DNA of 64,000 bases from CADEED01 sp963711635 (GCA_963711635.1 CAVQEZ010000001.1:168888-232887), one strand, 5' to 3'; counted from the first letter of the stretch, positions 35,029 to 43,676 are shown. Program-made: numbers and translations. The notes: generated by a model not told the origin, from the sequence alone.

Positions 35029-35733
35029 CTACTGCAGGCTGGCCAGAAGCCCGGCTATCGTCGCATCAGCACGCAGCGTGGACAAGCTCGCGGGGTCCAG
35101 CCCCAGCTCTTCGACCGCCCGGTCGACCACGCCCGGGGCGCAGAACTCGGGCGAAATCCTTTCGATGGCGAACAACCGCGCCAGGTAGACCGCGGCGGCA
35201 TTGGCGGCGGCGGCGGGAAACTCGCGCAACCGGCGCCATTCGACCGCGGTGGCGGCGGCGCGGGCGGGTACGCCCCATGCGCGCAGGACGCGCTCGGCCT
35301 GTTCGGCGCCATGGACTGCGCATAGTTCGGCCTTGCTGGCCGGGTCCAGCCTCAGCAGCGACGCGTGCTCGGATTGGGCGATCGCGCGCAGGGTCAGCAT
35401 GTCGCCCAGCCGGTGCAGCAAACCCGCCATGGCGCTGGTCGCCGCCTCTCCGCCGAGGCGTGGACCGAGCTCGAGGGCGAATGCCGCGGTGATCACGCTC
35501 TCCTTCCACAGGGCGCGCAGCTCGCCGATGCGCGCCGGCGCGCTGCACAGCAGCCGCGCGAGGTTTGCCAACCGAAGATCGGCCGTGCCGGCTCGCAGGG
35601 CGCACGCCGGATCGAAGGCCAGCCAGTCGATTGGACTGGCCGGAATGTCACGCAGTCGTTCGCGTAGTCCGGACACGATGGCGCGACGCGCGTCGAAGGC
35701 CTCGCTGGAAACTGGTATCTGGCTATTCAACAT
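35029..35733 (-). CDS. HDOD-domain protein
   Basis: A 234-residue protein with the helical HDOD fold: LRLANLARLLCSAPARIGEL, VITAAFALELGPRLGG, AMAGLLHRLGDMLTLRAIAQ, then AVHGAEQAERVLRAWGVP. HDOD domains are catalytically inactive relatives of HD phosphohydrolases used in signalling; the classical HD pair is absent (HRLGD instead of HDIG). It lacks a receiver domain, unlike the second HDOD gene at 52856. ATG at 35733 or 35760 is possible. A REP-like element separates it from the next leftward gene upstream. Confidence 0.75.
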   Translation of the reverse strand: MLNSQIPVSSEAFDARRAIVSGLRERLRDIPASPIDWLAFDPACALRAGTADLRLANLARLLCSAPARIGELRALWKESVITAAFALELGPRLGGEAATSAMAGLLHRLGDMLTLRAIAQSEHASLLRLDPASKAELCAVHGAEQAERVLRAWGVPARAAATAVEWRRLREFPAAAANAAAVYLARLFAIERISPEFCAPGVVDRAVEELGLDPASLSTLRADATIAGLLASLQ

Positions 35734-35801
35734 AAGCTCACGGTTGGAAAACGCGCGCAATTTTCCGTGTCCGTGGCGATGTGCGCCGTGACGTGGTGAA
35801 G

Positions 35802-35848
35802 AAATGGGGACATTCCTCGTTTTCTAGCAAACGGGGAGTGTCCCCATT
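35802..35848. repeat. REP-like inverted repeat with CCCCGTTTGCTAG core
   Basis: AAATGGGGACATTCCTCGTTT (35802-35822) pairs imperfectly with AAACGGGGAGTGTCCCCATT (35829-35848) around a short TCTAGC loop. On the leftward strand the core reads CCCCGTTTGCTAG, one base different from the cores at 56728 and 59964. It lies three bases from the stop of the trans-sulfuration gene. Confidence 0.7.
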
Positions 35849-35850
35849 CC

Positions 35851-37011
35851 TTACGCCAGGGCCTGGTCGATGTCCTCGATGAGATCCCCGACATCCTCCA
35901 GGCCGATCGACACCGCACCGTGCCGGGGCCTACGCCCGACTGGCGCGCCTGCTCCGGCGTGAAATCGCGGCTGCCCACGAGCTGCGGCGGCATGACCAGC
36001 GATTCGGTGCTGCCGAGACTCGCGGTCAGGGCAAACAACTTGAGGCCTTCGCTGAAATGACGCGCGGCCTCGCTGCCCTTCTTGAGGTCGAAACTCACCA
36101 CGGTGCCGGCTTCCCGCATCTGCTTGCGCGCCAGCGCGGCCTGCGGATGCGAAGGCAGGCCCGGGTAGTGCACGCGGGCCACGGCGGGATGCGCCGCGAG
36201 GTGCTCGGCAACCTGCTGTGCCGCCCGCGTCTGCTCGCGATAGCGCACGAAGTAGGTCTTCAGACCGCGCTGGACCAGGAAGGCGGCATGCGGATCGAGC
36301 AGCGCACCCAGCACCGAGAAATCCGGGCGCATGCCCTCGATGATTTCGCTGCGTGCGATCACCGCGCCGCCCATCACGTCGCCGGTGCCGGAGGCGTACT
36401 TGGTGAGGCTGTGCACGAACACATCGATGTCGTATTCGCCGTGCTGGTGGAAACCGGCGAAGGTGTTGTCCATCACGGCCAGCGCGCCGTGACGATGCGC
36501 GAGCTCCACGAGCCGCTCGATGTCGGCGACCTTGGTGACCGGATTGGTCGGGCTCTCGAACATCACCAGGCGAGTCGGCCGCGTGGCCAGCACGTTCTCG
36601 ATGCCGGCCATGTCTTCGATGGACAGCAGCGTGTGTTCGATGCCGAACCGCGCCAGCAGGCGGCGGATGATGTTGCGCGTCGGGCCATAGGTTTCGATGA
36701 AGCACAGGATGTGATCGCCCGGACTTCGTCAACGAAATCAGCGTCTGCGCGATGGCGTTGACGCCGGAGGCGGTGGCGAGACAGTCGTCACGACCCTGCA
36801 GGGCGGCGAGCGTGAGCTCGAGCTGGCGCGTGGTGGGGTTGCTGGCGCGCATGTAGAAGTAGCCCGGCTTCTCGCCGCGCAGCATGCGCAGCGTGTCGTC
36901 GATGGACTCGAACTCGTACTTGACGCTCTGGTAGATAGGCGCGATCACCGGCTGGTTTCCCGGCGGCGGCGAGACGTCAGGCGGATGATTGACGAGTGTC
37001 GGTTTCTTCAC
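35851..37011 (-). CDS. Trans-sulfuration PLP enzyme (cystathionine gamma-synthase/beta-lyase family), two frameshifts
   Basis: About 386 residues after correcting one extra G near 36718 and one indel near 35925. Pieces: 36720-37011 (PVIAPIYQSVKYEFESIDD, GYFYMRASNPTTRQLE), 35930-36720 (PGDHILCFIETYGPT, VMFESPTNPVTKV, HSLTKYASGTGDVMGG, SLGSTESLVMPP), and 35851-35925 (SIGLEDVGDLIEDIDQAL). The PLP lysine is in SLTKYASG. Family enzymes make or split cystathionine, or use homoserine/methionine derivatives; exact reaction unclear. The operon context with methionine aminotransferase points to sulfur amino-acid metabolism. Its start overlaps the stop of the omega-amidase gene upstream. Confidence 0.82.
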   Translation of the reverse strand: MKKPTLVNHPPDVSPPPGNQPVIAPIYQSVKYEFESIDDTLRMLRGEKPGYFYMRASNPTTRQLELTLAALQGRDDCLATASGVNAIAQTLISLTKSGRSHPVLHRNLWPDAQHHPPPAGAVRHRTHAAVHRRHGRHRERAGHAADSPGDVREPDQSGHQGRRHRAARGARASSRRAGRDGQHLRRFPPARRIRHRCVRAQPHQVRLRHRRRDGRRGDRTQRNHRGHAPGFLGAGCAARSACRLPGPARSEDLLRALSRADAGGTAGCRAPRGASRRGPRALPGPAFASAGRAGAQADAGSRHRGEFRPQEGQRGRASFQRRPQVVCPDRESRQHRIAGHAAAARGQPRFHAGAGAPVGRRPRHGAVSIGLEDVGDLIEDIDQALA

Positions 37012-37788
37012 GATTCGAGAATAAAGGCATCCGCATCCAGATGCGCGGGAAACTTGTCGCGCCAGCCGCGCAGTGCTTCCAGGTCGAGCGTGATGGTCAC
37101 GGCCTGCGGCCGGTCATTGAGCTCGATCAGCGGCTGCCCGGTGAAGTCGAGCACCACGCTGTCGCCGGCGTGCGCGATGCCGTTGCCATCGTCGCCCACG
37201 CGATTCGACGCCGGCGACGAACGCCTGGTTCTCGATGGCACGCGCGCGCAGCAGCGTCATCCACGCGTAGCGGCGCGCCGCCGGCCAGTTGGCCGAATAG
37301 ATGAGCAGATCGTAATCGAGCTCCGGGCGCCGCCGGCTCCACACCGGGAAACGCAGGTCGTAGCACACCAGCGGGCAGAGCCGGACGCCGCGCCATTCGA
37401 CGATCAGCGCATGGCCGCCGCCGCTGTAGTGCCGGTGTTCGCCCGCCATGCGAAACAGGTGCCGCTTGTCGTATCGATGCAGCTGGCCGTCCGGCGTGGC
37501 GAGCATGAAACGGTTGTAGAAGCGGCCATGGTCGTTCACGGCCACGCTGCCGCCGACGGCCGCGTCGAGCGCGCCGGCCTGCTGCAGCAGCCAGGCGCGG
37601 GTTGCGCCGTCCGCCGCCTCGGCGAAGTTCTCGGGCTTCATGGTGAAACCGGTGGTGAACATTTCCGGCAGCACGACGAGGTCGGTGGTGCCGGCGAGCG
37701 GCGCGAGCACCGCGGTGAAATGCGCGCGATTGGCCGCGGCGTCCTGCCAGGCCAGCGGCTGCTGGACGATGCTGACTCGAAAACTCAT
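37008..37788 (-). CDS. Carbon-nitrogen hydrolase, omega-amidase (YafV/Nit2-like), one frameshift
   Basis: About 260 residues. The nitrilase catalytic triad is visible: Glu in VLPEMFTTGF, Lys in YDKRHLFRM and Cys in PLVCYDLRFPVWSR. YDLLIYSANWP and MTLLRARAIENQAFVAG also fit YafV/Nit2. One base error near 37205 separates the main piece (37205-37788) from the C-terminus (RVGDDGNGIAHAGDS to the stop at 37008). Omega-amidase hydrolyses alpha-ketoglutaramate and ketosuccinamate, products of glutamine or asparagine transamination, which fits the aminotransferase gene just upstream. Catalytic residues are complete, so the break is likely a sequencing error. Confidence 0.82.
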
Positions 37789-38968
37789 GCGAGCCTTCCC
37801 CGCCCCTGCGGTGTACGCGCTGATGCGCGCCGCGGCCTCGATCAGCGTTTCGTCGCGCTTGGCGACGCACAACCGCACGATGCGCATGTCGGCCGGCGGT
37901 TCGCGGTAGAACGGCGACAGCGGGATCACGGCCACGCCGGCCTCGTTGATGAGCCGCTCGGTGAACTGCACGTCGTCCAGCGCAAGCGAAGCCGGCGAGC
38001 GCGCAATAGTCCGCCAGCTGGAAATAGCTGCCCTGCGCGGGCGGCATCGTGAGCCCGCTGCCCGCCAGCTGCTCGCGCAACAGGTCGCGCTTGGCGCTGA
38101 AGAACGCGCCGACGCTCGCGCCAGGCATCGGGATGGCGCTGCAGGTACAGCGCGATGGCCTCCTGCAGCGGCGCGGCGATGCTGAAGGCGTTGAACTGGT
38201 GGACCTTGCGCAGCTCGCGCGTCAGCTCGGCGGCGCCACGCAATAACCCACGCGCCAGCCCGTGATGTGCAGGGTCTTGCCGAAGGAGTACACCGCGAAG
38301 CTGCGGTCCTTCAGCTCCGGGTGGTTCATGACCGACTGGTGCACGCGGCCGTCGTACTGCACGTGTTCGTAGACCTCGTCGGCGAGCACGGCGATGGGAC
38401 GGTCGCGCGTCAGCGAGCGCGAGCGTGTCGAGGTCCGCGCCCGTGGCCACGGTGCAGGCGGGATTGTGCGGATTGTTGATGACGATGAGCCGCGTGCGTC
38501 GCTGAGCGCTTTCCGCACGCGATCCCAGTCGTAGCGGAAATCCGGGGGCGCCGCGAGCGGAATGTGGATGCAGCGCCCGCCGGCGAGCCGGATCGCCGGG
38601 TCGTAGGCGTCATAGGCCGGGTCGAAGACGATGGCTTCGTCGCCGTGGGCGACCACGGCCTGGATGGCGGAGTAGATAGACTCGGTGCCGCCGCAGGTGA
38701 CGGTGAGCTCGGTCTCGGGGTCGACGGCGCGGCCGCCGCCGCTGGCGATCTTGGCGGCGATGGCGGCGCGCAGCGCGGACATTGCCCTCCATCGGCGCGT
38801 ACTGGTTGAAGCCCGCCGCTGATCGCGTCGGTGACGCAGGCGGCCAGATCGGGATCGATGGGGTAGTCTGGGAAGCCCTGTCCTACATTTACCGCGCCCA
38901 TCTTCGGTGGCGCGGCGCGACATCACGGTGAAGATCGTGGTGCCGACGTCGGGCAGTTTGCTCTGAAT
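37785..38968 (-). CDS. Methionine/glutamine aminotransferase (YbdL-like), several frameshifts
   Basis: Fragments of a class I/II PLP aminotransferase follow in order across three frames: KLPDVGTTIFTVMSRRATED (38900s), INVGQGFPDYPIDPDL-like sequence, LTVTCGGTESIYSAIQAVV, VFDPAYDAYDPAIRLAGG, PIAVLADEVYEHVQYDG, SFGKTLHITGWRVGY (PLP Lys), HQFNAFSIAAPLQEAIALYL, PPAQGSYFQLADYCAL and ADMRIVRLCVAKRDET. This is the methionine-preferring, glutamine-accepting YbdL/KAT family. At least five indels are needed. The start is unclear: a GGAGG ribosome site precedes ATTCAGAGC, with no ATG. In the visible frame the C-terminus reads straight into the omega-amidase ATG without a stop; a TGA overlapping that ATG (37785-37787) would be used if one more base is wrong. 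Confidence 0.72.
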
Positions 38969-39037
38969 CCTCCGGAAAACTCTTCGGCGAGCAAAGCCGC
39001 CGCGCACCCCCGTACGCGGCGTCTGCGGTCGGACGCC

Positions 39038-39274
39038 TTACTTCTTCTTGGCGCGCTTCGCCTTGCGGGCGAGCTTCATCTGCACTCCTGCCGGCTGGTC
39101 GATGAAGCGGAAGCGGATGCCTTCCACCATCGCCTTGTACTTGACGGCGCCGGTGGAGCGGCCCAGTTCCTTGGCGGCGAGCCGGGCGGACATTTTCTTC
39201 TTCGCCAGTTCCCGCATCTTCTTCAGATCCGCGGGCGTCCAGGGAGCATTGTGTTTACGGGCTGATTTGGCCAT
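39038..39274 (-). CDS. Small basic helix-turn-helix-like protein, copy 2
   Basis: A 78-residue basic protein, paralogous to the one at 27842-28033. Shared core: W-T/S-x-A-D-x-K-K-x-R, then AKKKMSARLAAKELGR and GAVKYKAMVEGI. It has an extra Lys/Arg-rich tail ending KRAKKK. The fold is probably a small Myb-like DNA-binding bundle; function is unknown. ATG at 39274 gives MAKSARKHNAPWTPADLKK, aligned with copy 1. It follows the polyamine permease genes but is not clearly in their operon, being 44 bases upstream of a gene end rather than start. Confidence 0.75.
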   Translation of the reverse strand: MAKSARKHNAPWTPADLKKMRELAKKKMSARLAAKELGRSTGAVKYKAMVEGIRFRFIDQPAGVQMKLARKAKRAKKK

Positions 39275-39318
39275 TGATCGAATCCTCGTCAAAGTCGATG
39301 GTGGAAGTTTAGCAGTAG

Positions 39319-40173
39319 TTAGCCGGCGACGGCCATCTGTTCCTCGCGTTTGCGGCGCTGCTCCTGGCGGCGCATCAAGATCGCCGACAGGATCACACCC
39401 AGAGCCACTACCAAGACCATTAGGCTTGCTAGTGCGTTCACGACCGGGCTTACACCTAGTCGAACGCGAGAAAAGATGACCATGGGCAGCGTATTGGACC
39501 CCGGTCCGGAGACGAACTGCGTGACCACGAGGTCGTCCCATGAAAGCGTGAATGCCAGCAGCCAGCCGGACAGGATGGCGGGCAGGATGAGCGGCACGGT
39601 GATGCGGAAGAACACCTTGGCCGGGCGCGCGCCCAGGTCGAGCGCGGCCTCCTCCAGCGAGTCATCGAAGCTCGCCAGGCGCGACTGCACGACCACGGTG
39701 ACATAAGCCATGGTGAAGGTGATGTGCGCGATGGTGATGGTCACGACGCCGCGATCGAACTGCCAGCCGAAAACCGCGCGGAACAGCTGTTCGAGCGACA
39801 CGAACAGCAGCAGCATCGACAGGCCGGTGATGACTTCCGGCATGACCAGCGGCGCGGTAGTCAGGCCCTGCAGCAGCGCGCGGCCCTTGAAGGGGCCGAA
39901 ACGCGACAACACCATCCCGGTCAGGGTGCCTAACACCACCGCCCCGGTGGCCGACATGGCCGCGACCTGGATGGACAGCCATGCCGCCGAGAGGATCTGG
40001 CCGTCGCCGAACAACCTGCCATACCACTTGAGCGTCGGCGAGGTCACCGAGTTCCACACCGTGACCGAGCGCGAGTCGTTGAACGAGTAGACGATCAGCG
40101 AAATGATGGGCACGTACAGGAACACGAAGCCGAGGCCCAGCATGGTTTTCGAGAACAGGCCCTGCGTCTTCAT
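39319..40173 (-). CDS. potI: Putrescine/spermidine ABC transporter permease PotI
   Basis: A 284-residue inner-membrane permease with six helices. The ABC-permease EAA loop is EEAALDLGARPAKVFFRIT. The N-terminus FLYVPIISLIVYSFNDSRS and the segment MPEVITGLSMLLLFVSL fit PotI/PotC. It ends the leftward operon potF-potG-potH-potI. Its ATG overlaps the potH stop by four bases. With PotH it forms the channel for polyamine uptake. Confidence 0.93.
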   Translation of the reverse strand: MKTQGLFSKTMLGLGFVFLYVPIISLIVYSFNDSRSVTVWNSVTSPTLKWYGRLFGDGQILSAAWLSIQVAAMSATGAVVLGTLTGMVLSRFGPFKGRALLQGLTTAPLVMPEVITGLSMLLLFVSLEQLFRAVFGWQFDRGVVTITIAHITFTMAYVTVVVQSRLASFDDSLEEAALDLGARPAKVFFRITVPLILPAILSGWLLAFTLSWDDLVVTQFVSGPGSNTLPMVIFSRVRLGVSPVVNALASLMVLVVALGVILSAILMRRQEQRRKREEQMAVAG

Positions 40174-41183
40174 TTCTTCTGGGCCTGCAGTTCTTTGTTC
40201 TGGAAGTGCTGAAACATCATGATCGGCAGGACCAGCAGCAGCAGCATCACGATGGCCACCGCGCTCGCCCTGGGCCAGTCGCGGTTCAGGAAGAACTCGT
40301 CCGCCAGCAGCCGCGCGATCATCAGCTGGTCGGTGCGTCCCAGCAGCGAGGGAATCACGTATTCGCCCACCGCCGGGATGAATACCAGCAGCGAACCGGC
40401 CACGATTCCGGGCACGGAAAGCGGCAGCGTGACGCGCAGGAAGGACCTGATCGGCCCCGCACCGAGATCCTGCGCGGCCTCGAGCAGCGTGTTGTCGTGC
40501 TTCTCGAGATTTGAATACAGCGGCAGGATCATGAACGGCAGGTACGAGTACACGATGCCGATGTACACCGCGAAACTGGTGTTCATCATGGCGAGCGGTT
40601 CGTCGATGATTCCCATGGCCTGCAGCACGTTATTGATCACGCCGTCGTTCTTGAGCAGGCCTATCCACGCATACACGCGCAGCAGGAACGAAGTCCAGAA
40701 CGGCAGGATGATCAGCATCAGAAACACGTTCCGGTACGTCGGCGGGGAGCGCGCGATGGCATAGGCCATCGGATAGCCGAGCATCAGGCAGAAGAACGTG
40801 GAAAAGAATGCGACCTTGATCGAATAGAGCCAGGAACTGACGTACAGCGGCTCGTTGAAAAGATAGACGTAGCTGCCTATCAGGAGTTTGACCTGCAGCG
40901 CACCCTCCTCCAGCCAGCGGAACACGGGCTCGTAAGGCGGGCGGCCGAGCGGCGAGAACTCCGCGAAGGAGATCTTGAGGACGATCAGGAACGGGACCAG
41001 GAAGAAAACCAGCAGCCACAGGTACGGCACCGCGATGACCAGGCGCTGGCCCGACCAGTTCCTGAGCACGTATTCGGTCCAGCGCGGCGGCCCATAGCGG
41101 AACAGGAAGGTCCACAGCGGCCCCAGCCGGCCGGGGGCATCACGCGATGCCGCGGTGCGTGCGCCTGTGAGCTTGAATATCAC
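40170..41183 (-). CDS. potH: Putrescine/spermidine ABC transporter permease PotH
   Basis: A 337-residue permease with a long cytoplasmic N-terminus (about 45 residues) and six helices. The EAA loop is LLEAAQDLGAGPIRSFLRVT. PYLWLLVFFLVPFLIVLKIS and WTSFLLRVYAWIGLL are typical of PotH/PotB. It starts 13 bases after potG and overlaps potI by four bases. Confidence 0.93.
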   Translation of the reverse strand: MIFKLTGARTAASRDAPGRLGPLWTFLFRYGPPRWTEYVLRNWSGQRLVIAVPYLWLLVFFLVPFLIVLKISFAEFSPLGRPPYEPVFRWLEEGALQVKLLIGSYVYLFNEPLYVSSWLYSIKVAFFSTFFCLMLGYPMAYAIARSPPTYRNVFLMLIILPFWTSFLLRVYAWIGLLKNDGVINNVLQAMGIIDEPLAMMNTSFAVYIGIVYSYLPFMILPLYSNLEKHDNTLLEAAQDLGAGPIRSFLRVTLPLSVPGIVAGSLLVFIPAVGEYVIPSLLGRTDQLMIARLLADEFFLNRDWPRASAVAIVMLLLLVLPIMMFQHFQNKELQAQKK

Positions 41184-41196
41184 GTCTCCGGCGCCT

Positions 41197-42360
41197 TCAC
41201 TGGGTCACGACGACGGGACTGGAGGCGTGCCAGCTGAGCCACACGGTCTCGTCCCACAGGATGCGCTCGTCGTCGGACAGGCGTTCCACGTTGGGCAGCG
41301 TGACGCGCACCGTCTTGCCGCTGTCGATCTTGACCAGGTAGATGGACAGGTCGCCCATGTAGGCGATCTCCTTGACCACGCCCTTGACGCAGTTCTCGGC
41401 GGTGTTCTCGGGCGGCGCGCGCAGGATGTTGATCTTCTCGGGACGGACGGCGGTCCAGACGATGGCCCCGGGCGCCGAGCTGATGCCATGGTCGATGTAG
41501 ATGAGACCGCCGAGCTCGTCGGACTGGATGCGCGCGCGATCCGGCAGGTCTTCCACCAGCAGGCCTTCGAACATGTTCACCGAGCCGATGAAGTCGGCCA
41601 CGAACTTGGTCATCGGGAATTCGTAGATCTCGGTGGGCGTGCCGATCTGCACGATTTCGCCGCGATTCATGACGCCGATGCGCGAGGCCAGCGTCATGGC
41701 CTCTTCCTGGTCGTGCGTCACCACGATGAAGGTGACGCCGAGCTGCTCCTGGATGTTGATGAGCTCGAACTGCGTGGCCTCGCGCAGTTTCTTGTCGAGC
41801 GCGCCCAGCGGCTCGTCGAGCAGCAGCAGCTTGGGCCGCTTGACCAGCGATCTGGCCAGGGCCACGCGCTGGCGCTGTCCGCCCGACAGCTGGTGCGGCT
41901 TGCGGGCCGCGAATTCCTTGAGCTTGACGATCTCCAGGATGTCGGTCACCCGCGTGGCGATTTCGGAGCGCGACAGCCCCTTCTCCTGCTCCAGGCCGAA
42001 AGCGATGTTCTTCTCCACGGTCATGTGCGGAAACAGCGCATATGACTGGAACATCATGTTGACCGGGCGGTCGTACGGGGGAACGTCGGCCATGTCCTGA
42101 CCGTCGAGATAGATAGCCCCCGAGCTGGGCGACTCGAATCCCGCCATCATGCGCAGCAGCGTGGACTTGCCGCAGCCCGAGCCACCCAGCAGGCAGAAGA
42201 TTTCGCCCTTGTAGATCTTCAGCGAGACGTTGTTGACGGCGGTGAAATCACCGAACTTCTTGGTGATGTTCTCGATCCGCACGTAGCCTTCCGCGTGCGG
42301 ATCCCGCCACGGCTCGTTCTTCGTCTTGCTCTTGTCAGCGCGTCGTTCCGCCGTTTGCAT
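41197..42360 (-). CDS. potG: Polyamine ABC transporter ATP-binding protein PotG
   Basis: A 387-residue ATPase. Walker A GGSGCGKSTLLRMM, Q-loop FQSYALFPHMTV, signature LSGGQRQRVALAR, Walker B LLLLDEPLGALD and the H-loop VTHDQEEAMTLA are intact. The C-terminal TOBE domain (from about 300) ends in DETVWLSWHASS, typical of PotG/PotA. It is separated from potF by a strong hairpin, so its expression relative to the binding protein may be reduced. Confidence 0.95.
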   Translation of the reverse strand: MQTAERRADKSKTKNEPWRDPHAEGYVRIENITKKFGDFTAVNNVSLKIYKGEIFCLLGGSGCGKSTLLRMMAGFESPSSGAIYLDGQDMADVPPYDRPVNMMFQSYALFPHMTVEKNIAFGLEQEKGLSRSEIATRVTDILEIVKLKEFAARKPHQLSGGQRQRVALARSLVKRPKLLLLDEPLGALDKKLREATQFELINIQEQLGVTFIVVTHDQEEAMTLASRIGVMNRGEIVQIGTPTEIYEFPMTKFVADFIGSVNMFEGLLVEDLPDRARIQSDELGGLIYIDHGISSAPGAIVWTAVRPEKINILRAPPENTAENCVKGVVKEIAYMGDLSIYLVKIDSGKTVRVTLPNVERLSDDERILWDETVWLSWHASSPVVVTQ

Positions 42361-42410
42361 CGAGCCCCCGTCGCAATGTCCTCGTTATGAAGACTGCTTC
42401 AAAAGAATCA

Positions 42411-42441
42411 GAAGGCCGCCGCTCCCTAAGCGGCGGCCTTC
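42411..42441 (-). terminator. Hairpin between potF and potG (attenuator or partial terminator)
   Basis: GAAGGCCGCCGCT (42411-42423) pairs perfectly with AGCGGCGGCCTTC (42429-42441) around a five-base loop. Read leftward it is followed by TGATTCTTTTG. It lies in the 85-base gap after potF and before potG. This arrangement usually lets the binding protein be made in excess over ATPase and permeases. Confidence 0.75.
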
Positions 42442-42445
42442 CTGC

Positions 42446-43597
42446 TCATTTGCCGGTTCGGAACTTCGTCCAGGTGCGCGTCAGCGTACGGGTGAATTCC
42501 GGGCTCTCGGGCAGATCAGGCACCAGCTTGGGCATGACGTCCGGCGTCGGGAAGATGCCGGGGTTGTTCTTGACCTCGGCGCTCACCAGCGGCCAGGAGG
42601 CCGCGTTGCTGTTGGCGTAGCTGATGAAATTGCTGTTCTTGGCGGCCACTTCGGGGCGCAGCATGTAATCGATGAACAGGTGCGCGTTCTTGGGATGACC
42701 CGCGTCACCCGGGATCGCCATGTTGTCGAAGAACATGACGGCGCCTTCCTTCGGAATGTTGTACTTGATGTGGAATGTCTTCTGCGACTCCTCGGCACGG
42801 CTCTTGGCCTGCAGCACGTCGCCGGACCAGCCGAGCGCCAGGCAGATCTCGCCGCCCGCGAGCTGCTCGATGTACGCCGAGGAGTTGATGTTGCGGATGT
42901 ATGGGCGCACCGACAGCAGCACCTTTTCGGCGGCCTTGAGGTCCTCCGGATTCTCGGAATTGGCATCTTTGCCGAGGTAAATCAGCACGGTGCCGACGAC
43001 TTCGGACGGCGCGTCGAGCACCGAGACGCCGCACTTGGCGAACTTGGAGATGACCTTGGGATCCCAGAACATCGCGAAGCTATCTACCGGGGCGTTCGGC
43101 ATCGCGGCCTTGATGGCTTCTTCGTTGTAGGCGACACCGGATGTGCCCCACATGTAGTTGACCGCGTATTCGTTGCCCGGATCGAAGACCTCGAGCCGCT
43201 TGGTGATGTCCGGGTCGAGATTCTTGTAGTTTGAAAGCTTCGACTTGTCGAGTTTCTGGTAGATGCCGGCCTTGATCTGGCGGGCGAGGAACGATGCCGA
43301 GGGCACCACCACGTCGTATCCGGTGCGCCCGGCCACGAGCTTGGTTTCCAGCAGTTCGTTGGAGTCCATGACCTCGTAGTTGACCTTGACGCCCGTTTCC
43401 CTGGTGAAGTCCTCGAGCGCGGACGGATCGATGTAATCCGACCAGTTATAGACGTTGACGACCTTTTCCGCGTCCGTGTCCACGGCAGGCGCCGCGGGCG
43501 TGGCGGCGGCTGGCGGCGCTTCGTCCTTCTTGCCGCAGGCGATGAGTAAGAAAAGACAGGAAGCCGAAACCAGAGCCGAAAGGCTGCGAGTGGACAT
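42446..43597 (-). CDS. potF: Polyamine-binding lipoprotein PotF-like
   Basis: A 383-residue solute-binding protein. The signal ends in lipobox LIAC (Cys21), so it is probably a lipoprotein tethered to the inner membrane. Family motifs: VNVYNWSDYIDPSALEDF at the start of the mature fold, GYDVVVPSASFLARQI, NYMWGTSGVAYNE, DSFAMFWDPK and ALGWSGDVLQAK. Aromatic and acidic residues for diamine binding are in place (WSDY, WGTSG). ATG at 43597 is preceded by AGGGGT. Upstream lies a palindromic AT-rich block. Confidence 0.93.
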   Translation of the reverse strand: MSTRSLSALVSASCLFLLIACGKKDEAPPAAATPAAPAVDTDAEKVVNVYNWSDYIDPSALEDFTRETGVKVNYEVMDSNELLETKLVAGRTGYDVVVPSASFLARQIKAGIYQKLDKSKLSNYKNLDPDITKRLEVFDPGNEYAVNYMWGTSGVAYNEEAIKAAMPNAPVDSFAMFWDPKVISKFAKCGVSVLDAPSEVVGTVLIYLGKDANSENPEDLKAAEKVLLSVRPYIRNINSSAYIEQLAGGEICLALGWSGDVLQAKSRAEESQKTFHIKYNIPKEGAVMFFDNMAIPGDAGHPKNAHLFIDYMLRPEVAAKNSNFISYANSNAASWPLVSAEVKNNPGIFPTPDVMPKLVPDLPESPEFTRTLTRTWTKFRTGK

Positions 43598-43655
43598 TTG
43601 TAGGACCCCTAGAGTTGTCGCGGCGTGAGACCCACACGTCCGCGTCTTTAGACAC

Positions 43656-43665
43656 GTTATATAAC
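43656..43665. promoter_or_regulatory. AT-rich palindrome upstream of potF
   Basis: GTTATATAAC is a perfect ten-base palindrome 59-68 bases ahead of the potF start, flanked by two direct copies of GACGCGG on the leftward strand. It may be a -10 element or operator. It is the only AT-rich stretch in the 79-base gap between spuC and potF. Confidence 0.4.
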
Positions 43666-43676
43666 AGCGACCGCGT

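Noticed and set aside
33536..35188. 550-codon antisense frame opposite the S9 peptidase.
   Set aside because: The sense gene has a complete catalytic triad; the antisense product is a shadow.
37008..37788. Assignment of the nitrilase-family gene as AguB, partner of agmatine deiminase.
   Set aside because: Motifs FTTGF, YDKRHLF and VCYDLRFPVW fit YafV/Nit2 omega-amidase, and the neighbour is an aminotransferase.
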